A DNA stretch of 11,225 nt. Source: Collinsella sp. GTDB lineage: Bacteria > Actinomycetota > Coriobacteriia > Coriobacteriales > Coriobacteriaceae. The stretch is taken from contig DXLP01000047.1 in NCBI GenBank assembly GCA_019414645.1, positions 1 through 11,225 of the forward strand, in the 5' to 3' direction. Under the pieces are notes generated by a model that worked only from the letters and a program-made list of their open reading frames with translations, did not search any database and had not been told where the DNA came from. Shown one piece after another: positions 4,492 to 11,225 of this stretch (positions within the stretch are counted from its first letter, which is position 1; each line of letters begins with the position of its first letter). A program made the position numbers and the translations under genes.

Positions 4492-7400
4492 ACGCCACTC
4501 AAGGGCGTCGACTCGGCGACCGTGTCCCAGTCTGCCTCGAATGTCGTCGACATCGATTTCGCTGACGGCATCAAGGGCCGTATTACGTTCCTCGAGGACG
4601 GTATTTTCCGTTATAACGTCGACCCCAAGGGTGAGTTTTCCGAGTACGCCACGCCGCGTAGTAAGTCCCACACGGCTAAGATCCAGGCTCAGCCCGATAC
4701 CTCGGACACCTACAGCAAGCCGAGTGCGACGGTTGCCGACAAGGGCGACACTATCGAGATCACCGGCGGAAAGGCGACCGTGATCCTGGACAAGGCGACT
4801 GGCAAGATGAGTATCAAGTCAGGCGACCGTGTCGTGGTTTCCGAGTCCGCGTCCCTCGACCTTGATAAGAAGGGTACCGTCCAGACGCTCGCCAAGGAGA
4901 AGTCCGAGAACTTCTTTGGCGGCGGCACCCAGAACGGACGCTTCCTGCACACCAACCAGACCATCGCCATCTCCAACACGAACAACTGGACCGATGGCGG
5001 CGTTGCCTCGCCCAACCCGTTTTATTGGACGAGTGACGGCTACGGCGTACTCCGAAACACGTTTGCAGAGGGTTCCTACGACTTCGGTTCCACGGACTCA
5101 TCGACGGTCACAACTTTGCACAGCGAGAATGAGTTTGATGCCTACTACTTCGTGGCGACCAACGAGGGCGCTTCGAACGTGGCAACCGAGATGCTGCAGG
5201 ACTACTACAAGGTGACCGGTAACCCGGTACTGCTGCCCGAGTACGGGTTCTACCTTGGTCATCTTAATGCCTATAACCGTGATGGCTGGTCAACGACCTC
5301 GGGTCAAAAGAAGTGGGAGACCAAGGGCAGCAAGTCCTCGAGCGAGAAGGGCGACGTTAAGTACGAGTCTGGCATGTCGACGGGCTACAAGCTCGACGGC
5401 ACACTTGCGGCCGAGACGCTCAACGGTGAGGGCCCTACGGTTGATACCGAGAACATGAAAGCGACCGATTTCGACCGCCAGTTCTCTGCTCGTCAGGTTA
5501 TCGATGACTACGAGGACAACGACATGCCGCTCGGCTGGTTCCTGCCGAACGACGGTTACGGCGCCGGCTATGGCCAGAACGGTTACTACAAGACCGGCGG
5601 CGTCAACTCCGACGGAGCGAGCTCGGCCGACCGTCTTAACGCTGTGCGTGCCAATGTCGACAACCTTAAGAAGTTCACCGAGTATGCCAACTCCAAGGGT
5701 GTGAGCACGGGCTTGTGGACCCAGTCCAACCTTGAGCCCGACAGCAACCCTGAGACCCCGTGGCATCTGCTTCGCGACTTCGACGCCGAGGTCAAGACGG
5801 GAGGCATCACTACCCTTAAGACCGACGTTGCCTGGGTTGGATCTGGCTACTCCTTTGGTCTTAATGGCATCAAGACAGCTTATGACACGGTGACGACCGG
5901 CGCTAACAAGCGCCCCAACATCATCACGCTCGATGGTTGGGCCGGCACGCAGCGCTTTGGTGGCATTTGGACCGGCGACCAGTATGGCGGTAACTGGGAG
6001 TACATTCGCTTCCATATCCCCACGTATATCGGTCAGAGTCTTTCGGGCAACCCCAACATCGGCTCCGACATGGATGGCATCTTTGGCGGCGACCCCATCA
6101 TCTCTGCGCGTGACTACCAGTGGAAGACGTTCACGCCCTCTATGCTTGACATGGACGGTTGGGGCACCTACCGTAAATCGCCCATGACGCACGGCGATCC
6201 CTACACAGGCATCTCGCGCTTCTACCTCAAGCTCAAGGCGCAGCTCATGCCCTATATCTACACGAGCGCGGCCTCGGCGGCCAACATCGACACGGGTAAC
6301 GGCGATGCCGGCCTGCCCATGATCCGCGCCATGCTGCTTTCCGACAACTCCGAGTACGCCGCAAGCACTTCGACGCAGTACCAGTATATGTTCGGTGAGA
6401 ACTTCCTAGTGGCACCGGTGTATCAGGATACCCAGGCAGACGAGAACGGCAACGACATTCGCAATGGGATTTACCTCCCCAACTACGGCACCGACGAGAA
6501 TCCCACCATCTGGATCGATTACTTCTCGGGTAAGCAGTATCGCGGCGGCCAGGTTCTCAACAACTACGAGGCTCCGCTTTGGAAGCTGCCGCTGTTTGTG
6601 AAGGCCAACGCTATCGTGCCGATGTACGCCGAGAACAACAACCCCGAGGCCGTGAGCGACACCAACACCAAGGGTACCGACCGCAGCCAGCGTATCGTCG
6701 AGTTCTTCGCCACCGAGGGCGACGGCACCTTTACGCAGTACGAGGACGACGGCTCCTCCATCGAGAACAACACGACTGAGGACGATTCCTACGGCACGAT
6801 CGACAATATCTCCTACGGTGAGCATGTGAGCACCGTCTACAGCTCCAAGGCCGCAGGCGGCACCGCGACCTTTACCGCCGAGGCCTCGCAGGGCGGCTAC
6901 AACGGCTACGACTCCAACCGCACCACGACCTTCGTGGCCAATGTGTCCGCCAAGCCCACGAGCGTTGTCGCCAAGAACGGCGGATCCGCACTCAACGTGG
7001 TTGAGGTCGACTCGCAGGAGACCTTTGACGCCGCGACCCCCGAGGCCGGCCAGGCGGTCTACTTCTACAGCGAGACCCCCAACCTCAACCACTACGGCAG
7101 CGATGCGGACGGCACCGAGGCCGAGCAGGGCGAGAGCTTCAACAACACCAAGATCACCACGAACCCCAAGGTCTACGTCAAGTTCGCGAAGACCGATGTT
7201 GCTGCAGCGGCGCAGACGCTTGAGCTGGGCGGTTTCGTGAACGCCGACGCCACGCTCACAGCCGATCGCCTCAACGAGAACCTCTCCGCACCCACGAACC
7301 TTGCTGCCCCCGAGGACGCCACGACCCCAACGAGCATCAAGCTCACCTGGGGAAAGGTCGATGGTGCTACCTCCTACGACCTTAAGGTCGACGGCACTGT

Positions 7401-10400
7401 GTTTGCCGTGGGTGATGCGGCCGAGTTCACGCACACCGACCTCGCCTACAATAGCAAGCACACCTACCAGATTCGTTCGCGCAACGCCGAAGGTTACTCC
7501 GCCTGGAGCGATGTGCTCGAGGCGAACTCCGCACTCGATCCGTGGCGGAACGTCCCCGACGCCGAGGAAATCACCTGGGAGGGCTCACTTTACGGCAGCC
7601 ATAAGGCCGATCTCGCCTTCGACCATGAGTTCCAGTCGGGCGACGGCGGTTTCCACTCCGGTGGCAACGATCTGGGCAAGGCGCTTACCGTTGACTATGG
7701 ACGCGCTTACAAGCTCGATAAGCTCGAGTACTATCCGCGCGATGACGCCGGCAACGGCACCGTGACCAAGATGCGTGTTGAGACGAGTCTCGATGGCGTC
7801 CACTGGACGAGCCAGGAGGTCGATTGGGCACGTTCCGCTGATTGTAAGACGGTAGCGTTTGACGGCACCGTGGCCGCCCGTTACGTGCGCATGACACCGC
7901 TCGCCTCGGTCGGCAATTTCTTCTCCGCGTCCGAGATTGCCATCTACAAGACCGACGGCACGGATGGCTTCGCCGTGGGCTCCAACCTCAACAAGGCCAC
8001 GATCTCCGACGGAGACTACTCCAACATGAAGAACTATCTGGGCCTCGAGAATCGCGAGCCCGATACCCCGACGTTCGGTTCGCAGATCCGCGACCACTTC
8101 GCCGACCTCAACGATAACGGCGTTTACGACGTCTACGATTACTCGTTCACCATGGCGGGTCTTGACGGCGGCACTAAACAAAAGGGCAAGGTCGCAGGTT
8201 CGCTCGCGGTGATTCCGAGCAAGACCGAGGTCGAGGCCGGTGATGAGATCACCGTTGATGTCTATGCGGCCGACGCCAAGAACGTCAACGCCCTGGGCGC
8301 CATCGTCAACTTCAAGAGCGACCAGTTCGAGTTTGTGTCCGAGAGCATCGCGCAGGACGGCTCGACTGCCGGCATGGAGAACCTGTCTCGCGAGAAGGTC
8401 CAGTTCGTGGACGGAACGCAGACTATCAATCTCGCCTTTGCCAACCGCGGCGATGGCAAGCTCTACAACGGTACTGGCGCGGTGGCGAGTTTCAAGCTCA
8501 AGGCCAAGACCGCCGGAAAGGTCGAACTGCCCTCGACATCTTGGCTTATCGGCCCGGCATGCGACGCACTTGAGTTTGCGAGCGACGGCACGGTGACGAT
8601 GCCGGACGTTCCTCAGCCAACGGTCGCCGAGTACGCCCAGGATGCCTTCAACATCACGATGACCAACGATGAGCTCACGACCGACGACGGGACCAACGTC
8701 GAGAAACTTATCCAGCAGAAGAGCTATAACGCGCTGTTCGATAATAACGAGGGCGACAACGGCTTTGAGTTCCTGTGGAACTGGAGTGGCAACTGGGACA
8801 GCGAGGGTAAGCTACCGAGTTACGTGAAGCTTCCCACCACGATGACATTCGCATTTAAGACGCCGTCGAAACTCGATAGCGTCGAGGTCGTTAACCGCAA
8901 CGGCGGCAACGGAACCGTACAGAAGATCAAGGCCGTCGTGACGTTCGAGGATGGCTCGATCCAAGAGTTCGCGGGCGGGGAGTACGATTCCTTCCTGGCT
9001 CGCTACGCCTTTGACCTCTCTGCCGAGAACAAGGGCAAGAAGGCGACCAAGGTCGAGGTCACGCCGCTTGAGGCATCGGGTGACCAGATGCTCACACTGC
9101 GTGAGGTCAACTTCAACTACACGCAGGGTGTCGAGGCCATCGAGGGTGTCGAGCTAGGCAAGAACCAGACCGAGTTCTTTGAAGGCGACATTACGCCCGT
9201 CGACGCCAAGGCTACGCCTGAGAGCGCTGGCTACCCCTATGTGACGGTCGAGAGCTCCGACCCCTCTGTGGTAAGCGTCTCCGCTGTTCAGGCTGGCGAT
9301 AGCGTGAGCTACTACCTGCGTGCCAACAAGGCCGGCAAGGCAAAGATCACGGTGGCGTCGGTACTCGACCCCTCCAAGACCGCATCCTATGAGGTCGAGG
9401 TCAAGGCTGGTGTCGATACCTCTGCGCTCGTGGCAGCGCTTTCCAAGGCCGCGGGCTACAGCGAGTCCGTCTACACCAAGGATTCCTATGCAGCTCTCAC
9501 CACTGCGGTCGAGGCGGCTCGGAAGCTCCTCGACAGCGGCCAGGGCAGCTATAGCAAGAAGGATGTCGCAGACGCCACTGCCAAGATCGAGAAGGCAATC
9601 GACGGCCTCAAGATGCGCCCTGTCGATGAGAAGATCCTCATCAACACGCCCGAGAACCGCAAGAACGTCAAGGTGGCCGACTTCTCGAGTGAGGCCGACT
9701 ACGAGGGCAGCAACGCCGTCAACGCTCTCGACGGCGACGAGCGGACGCTTTGGCACAGCGACTGGGCCCATGGGACCGGTATGCCCCAGTATCTGAGTGT
9801 CGACCTGGGCCGCGACTACGATCTCACCGACGTTACATTCCTGCCGCGCCAGGACGGCGGCACTAACGGCGATATCTTCGAGGCCGAGATACTGGTCTCC
9901 GACACTGCCGACGGTTATGAGATGGGCACCGCCGCGTCGATGGGTACGTTCGCCTTCGACAACGACGGCCGCGTGCTCACCGACCGTGGCGACTGGAAGC
10001 AGATGAGCTTTGGCGCCGCGCGCGGTCGCTACGTGACCGTCAAGGTGATTCACGCCGGCGGTGGCGACGTTGATGCCTACTGCAGCATGGCGGAGCTCAA
10101 GTTCTACGGTACGGCCGTCCCCGATCCGGTGGCGAAGGATGATCTCGCTACCGCGATCGAAAAGGTTGATGCCGAGGTTGCTGCCGGCGACCTCAAGGCC
10201 GGTGACTACACCGAGGCCTCCTGGACGGCGCTCGAGAACGCCCTGGCGAGCGCCCGCGCCATCTTGAGCGATGAGGACGCCACGCAGGACGAGGTCGACC
10301 AGGCGCTCAGGGCGCTCGAGAGCGCCCGCGGCGCGCTCGAGAAGACCCCGGTGGTCCCGGTCGAGAATCCGACTAAGAAGCAGCTCAAGGCCCTGGTCAA

Positions 10401-10800
10401 GCAGGCGAAGGAGACTGACACCAGGGGCAAGACGGACGAGTCTGTCAAGGCCCTGACGGATGCCATTACCTACGCCGAGGACATCTTGGGTGATGAGAAT
10501 GCTTCCGACACCCAGCTCCAGGCGGCCTATGACCAGCTCAAGCTGGCCATTGAGAGCCTCAGGGATGCCGACTCCGGCAACCAGGGCGGCTCGGGCAACC
10601 AGGGTTCCAGCAATGGCTCGAACGGCGGCAACCAGGCGGGCAAGCCCGCAGGCGACAAGGCCCAGGGCAGCAAGAAGAACGGTTCGGCGATCCCCAATAC
10701 CGGCGACCAGACGGCGGCGACCGTCGTGACCGTCGGTGGTCTCGGCGCCATCATCGCCGCGATCGGCGCTTTCTTCCATCGTCGCAGCAAGGCCAAGTAG
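4387..10800 (+). CDS. Giant cell-wall-anchored GH31 glycosidase, probable alpha-N-acetylgalactosaminidase
   Basis: A 2137-residue secreted enzyme that would act outside the cell on alpha-linked glycans. Domains in order (approximate residues): signal peptide 1-35; GH31 N-terminal beta-sandwich 45-275; GH31 catalytic barrel and C-terminal sheets 280-800; FN3 969-1050; discoidin/CBM32-like 1056-1190; dockerin 1199-1262; cohesin 1268-1406; discoidin-like 1412-1580; Ig-like 1583-1674; FIVAR 1676-1743; discoidin-like 1744-1908; FIVAR 1918-1987 and 1994-2061; Gly/Asn/Ser linker; sortase signal IPNTG 2102-2106. The ATG has AAGGAG at 4376-4381, five bases upstream, and is followed directly by a basic n-region. 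The gene stands alone between a long regulatory gap and a strong terminator. GH31 with FN3, discoidin and dockerin modules is known from gut bacteria that attack mucin; alpha-GalNAc specificity is inferred, and alpha-glucosidase or alpha-galactosidase activity remains possible. Confidence 0.9.
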   Translation: MRRNSIFTKRWVKGSAVLVATAATLVFANPQQAIATPLKGVDSATVSQSASNVVDIDFADGIKGRITFLEDGIFRYNVDPKGEFSEYATPRSKSHTAKIQAQPDTSDTYSKPSATVADKGDTIEITGGKATVILDKATGKMSIKSGDRVVVSESASLDLDKKGTVQTLAKEKSENFFGGGTQNGRFLHTNQTIAISNTNNWTDGGVASPNPFYWTSDGYGVLRNTFAEGSYDFGSTDSSTVTTLHSENEFDAYYFVATNEGASNVATEMLQDYYKVTGNPVLLPEYGFYLGHLNAYNRDGWSTTSGQKKWETKGSKSSSEKGDVKYESGMSTGYKLDGTLAAETLNGEGPTVDTENMKATDFDRQFSARQVIDDYEDNDMPLGWFLPNDGYGAGYGQNGYYKTGGVNSDGASSADRLNAVRANVDNLKKFTEYANSKGVSTGLWTQSNLEPDSNPETPWHLLRDFDAEVKTGGITTLKTDVAWVGSGYSFGLNGIKTAYDTVTTGANKRPNIITLDGWAGTQRFGGIWTGDQYGGNWEYIRFHIPTYIGQSLSGNPNIGSDMDGIFGGDPIISARDYQWKTFTPSMLDMDGWGTYRKSPMTHGDPYTGISRFYLKLKAQLMPYIYTSAASAANIDTGNGDAGLPMIRAMLLSDNSEYAASTSTQYQYMFGENFLVAPVYQDTQADENGNDIRNGIYLPNYGTDENPTIWIDYFSGKQYRGGQVLNNYEAPLWKLPLFVKANAIVPMYAENNNPEAVSDTNTKGTDRSQRIVEFFATEGDGTFTQYEDDGSSIENNTTEDDSYGTIDNISYGEHVSTVYSSKAAGGTATFTAEASQGGYNGYDSNRTTTFVANVSAKPTSVVAKNGGSALNVVEVDSQETFDAATPEAGQAVYFYSETPNLNHYGSDADGTEAEQGESFNNTKITTNPKVYVKFAKTDVAAAAQTLELGGFVNADATLTADRLNENLSAPTNLAAPEDATTPTSIKLTWGKVDGATSYDLKVDGTVFAVGDAAEFTHTDLAYNSKHTYQIRSRNAEGYSAWSDVLEANSALDPWRNVPDAEEITWEGSLYGSHKADLAFDHEFQSGDGGFHSGGNDLGKALTVDYGRAYKLDKLEYYPRDDAGNGTVTKMRVETSLDGVHWTSQEVDWARSADCKTVAFDGTVAARYVRMTPLASVGNFFSASEIAIYKTDGTDGFAVGSNLNKATISDGDYSNMKNYLGLENREPDTPTFGSQIRDHFADLNDNGVYDVYDYSFTMAGLDGGTKQKGKVAGSLAVIPSKTEVEAGDEITVDVYAADAKNVNALGAIVNFKSDQFEFVSESIAQDGSTAGMENLSREKVQFVDGTQTINLAFANRGDGKLYNGTGAVASFKLKAKTAGKVELPSTSWLIGPACDALEFASDGTVTMPDVPQPTVAEYAQDAFNITMTNDELTTDDGTNVEKLIQQKSYNALFDNNEGDNGFEFLWNWSGNWDSEGKLPSYVKLPTTMTFAFKTPSKLDSVEVVNRNGGNGTVQKIKAVVTFEDGSIQEFAGGEYDSFLARYAFDLSAENKGKKATKVEVTPLEASGDQMLTLREVNFNYTQGVEAIEGVELGKNQTEFFEGDITPVDAKATPESAGYPYVTVESSDPSVVSVSAVQAGDSVSYYLRANKAGKAKITVASVLDPSKTASYEVEVKAGVDTSALVAALSKAAGYSESVYTKDSYAALTTAVEAARKLLDSGQGSYSKKDVADATAKIEKAIDGLKMRPVDEKILINTPENRKNVKVADFSSEADYEGSNAVNALDGDERTLWHSDWAHGTGMPQYLSVDLGRDYDLTDVTFLPRQDGGTNGDIFEAEILVSDTADGYEMGTAASMGTFAFDNDGRVLTDRGDWKQMSFGAARGRYVTVKVIHAGGGDVDAYCSMAELKFYGTAVPDPVAKDDLATAIEKVDAEVAAGDLKAGDYTEASWTALENALASARAILSDEDATQDEVDQALRALESARGALEKTPVVPVENPTKKQLKALVKQAKETDTRGKTDESVKALTDAITYAEDILGDENASDTQLQAAYDQLKLAIESLRDADSGNQGGSGNQGSSNGSNGGNQAGKPAGDKAQGSKKNGSAIPNTGDQTAATVVTVGGLGAIIAAIGAFFHRRSKAK
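5224..6636 (+). other. GH31 catalytic module
   Basis: Residues about 280-750. The nucleophile region is KTDVAW with Asp480 (codon 5824-5826). The acid/base region reads GWAGTQRFGGIWTGD with Asp531, equivalent to the GFAGxQRYxxxWxGD motif of GH31. GSDMDGIFGG (559-568) matches the following conserved GxDIGGF strand. DGYGAGYG (389-396) lies at the first substrate-binding loop. The KxDxxE Glu found in alpha-xylosidases and the WxDMNE of alpha-glucosidases are absent, with Trp483 in that place. About 70 hydrophilic residues (roughly 301-372) are inserted after the first barrel strand (YGFYLGH, 286-292). Retaining hydrolysis is expected from the family. Confidence 0.88.
7981..8604 (+). other. Dockerin followed by cohesin module within the GH31 protein
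   Basis: Residues 1199-1262 look like a type I dockerin. The second repeat (1240-1251) keeps the complete calcium-loop pattern, D-x-N-x-N-G-x-x-D-x-x-D; the first (from 1200) is degenerate. Residues 1268-1406 look like a cohesin: a beta-rich domain opening GSLAVIPSKTEVEAGDEITVDV, with a mid-domain FANRGDG and a closing KLKAKTAGKV segment. Cohesin-dockerin pairs normally join separate proteins, so this chain could bind others through both ends of the pair. Both assignments are by pattern only. Confidence 0.65.
9412..10797 (+). other. FIVAR/discoidin stalk and LPXTG-type sortase anchor
   Basis: Three helical FIVAR repeats (1676-1743, 1918-1987, 1994-2061), each with the YT-x-x-S/AWxAL...AR-like pattern or a close variant, flank a discoidin-like domain (1744-1908) that has the WHSDW and LSVDLGRDYDL segments typical of F5/8 type C modules. 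A Gly/Asn/Ser/Gln-rich linker (2062-2098) leads to the sorting signal: IPNTG (2102-2106), a hydrophobic helix (2109-2130) and the basic tail HRRSKAK. The motif has Ile for the usual Leu. Sortase is not in this window. Confidence 0.85.
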
Positions 10801-10818
10801 CCCCAGCAACAGCTAAGC

Positions 10819-10862
10819 AAGCGTGCCCGCCGTCCCACCCAAGGACGGTGGGCATGCTTTTT
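10819..10862 (+). terminator. Intrinsic terminator of the GH31 gene
   Basis: Bases 10819-10835 pair with 10843-10859 over 17 positions (two G-U pairs, no mismatches) around the loop CACCCAA, and the stem runs into five T residues (10858-10862). It begins 18 bases after the stop codon. Confidence 0.92.
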
Positions 10863-10923
10863 GAATGTAGGCGGAAAGCTCCGACCCTTCGGCCTTAATC
10901 TCGCAAAGCATTCCGTCTCTCAC

Positions 10924-10951
10924 CGAACACATCGGCATCGGTGGCTATACT
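10924..10951 (+). promoter_or_regulatory. Candidate purE promoter
   Basis: TATACT (10946-10951), preceded by GGTGGC, is a good -10 element; CGAACA (10924-10929) is a weak -35 at 16 bases. It would give a leader of about 60 bases. I see no recognisable purine riboswitch in that short interval. Confidence 0.4.
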
Positions 10952-11017
10952 TGAATTATTTGCAGTTAAGGGTCGCGGATTCGCTGCGTCACCGCTCTCA
11001 ACAGGAGGTCTATGTTT

Positions 11018-11225
11018 ATGGCAGATCAGAAGCCGGTTGTCGGGATCATCATGGGTTCCAAGTCCGATCTGGGCGTTATGGAAGGCTGCACCGCCGAGCT
11101 CGAGGCACTGGGTGTGCCCTATGAGCTCGTCATTGCGAGCGCGCACCGCACGCCGGCGAAGGTCCACGACTGGGCTTCGACTGCCGCCGATCGCGGTATC
11201 AAAGTGATTATCGCCGCCGCCGGCA
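11018..11225 (+). CDS. purE: N5-carboxyaminoimidazole ribonucleotide mutase PurE (5' part)
   Basis: Start of PurE, which converts N5-CAIR to CAIR in de novo purine synthesis in the cytoplasm, usually together with PurK. The 69 complete codons visible contain the class I signatures GIIMGSKSDL (9-18) and ASAHRTP (40-46), the phosphate-binding and active-site loops with the catalytic His. The fragment ends at the AAAG that opens the next conserved loop. The family is about 160 residues, so more than half lies beyond the window. The RBS AGGAGG (11003-11008) is nine bases before the ATG at 11018; an in-frame ATG at 11012 is only three bases away and less likely. It is separated from the GH31 gene by a terminator and its own candidate promoter, so the two are functionally unrelated neighbours. 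Confidence 0.93.
   Translation, partial: MADQKPVVGIIMGSKSDLGVMEGCTAELEALGVPYELVIASAHRTPAKVHDWASTAADRGIKVIIAAAG

Noticed and set aside
4236..4565. 109-codon + strand open frame overlapping the GH31 start
   Set aside because: GTG start without an RBS; its second half is only a shifted frame of the GH31 signal peptide region. Kept only as context for the poly-G finding.
6406..7461. 351-codon - strand open frame, and a similar one at 5290-6192
   Set aside because: Both are shadows of the GH31 coding strand. The composition is repetitive and no family is recognisable.
10570..10680. Gly/Asn/Ser/Gln-rich repeat as a tandem DNA repeat
   Set aside because: The codons encode a low-complexity wall-spanning linker before the sortase signal; unit lengths are irregular, so it is not annotated as a separate repeat.
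9154..10809. 551-codon open frame on the - strand inside the GH31 gene
   Set aside because: It lies fully antisense to the well-supported enzyme, has low-complexity Leu/Gly/Val/Arg composition typical of mirrored GC-rich codons, and shows no domain or RBS.

Overview
The window looks like chromosomal DNA of a GC-rich gut Actinomycetota, most likely a Collinsella-type member of the Coriobacteriia. This placement is an inference. It rests on strong C/G third-position codon bias, AAGGAG-type ribosome binding sites, a mannose-family PTS, and a very large secreted, sortase-anchored glycosidase of the mucin-degrading type. No taxonomic marker gene other than a purE fragment is present.

Layout, all on the + strand. 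(1) Positions 45-2804 hold a complete four-gene mannose-family PTS permease in the order IIA, IIB, IIC, IID, closed by a clear intrinsic terminator (2827-2864). The first three genes are each preceded by a small hairpin just upstream of the ribosome binding site, and IIC and IID overlap by one base. (2) Positions 3000-3326 encode a small two-helix membrane protein of unknown function. (3) Positions 3395-3871 encode a MarR-family regulator. (4) Positions 3872-4386 are a roughly 515-base non-coding region, visibly more AT-rich and structured than its surroundings. It holds a perfect 15-bp inverted repeat, a cluster of GGTAT/ATACC half-sites, a candidate promoter, several leader hairpins and a run of ten G residues 40 bases before the next start codon. 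(5) Positions 4387-10800 encode one 2137-residue surface enzyme: signal peptide, GH31 glycosidase, FN3, discoidin-like (CBM32-type) module, dockerin, cohesin, second discoidin-like module, Ig-like domain, FIVAR, third discoidin-like module, two more FIVARs, and an IPNTG sortase anchor. A strong terminator follows (10819-10862). (6) From about 11018 the window runs into the 5' part of purE (purine biosynthesis).

Working model (inference): the GH31 protein is a wall-anchored enzyme acting on host or dietary glycans. Its KTDVAW nucleophile motif and module set resemble the GH31 alpha-N-acetylgalactosaminidase group more than alpha-glucosidases. The PTS would import and phosphorylate a released hexose or hexosamine. 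The MarR protein, the GGTAT sites and the poly-G leader are candidate controls. The points most worth checking are the poly-G tract as a possible phase-variation switch and the presence of both dockerin and cohesin in one wall-anchored glycosidase.
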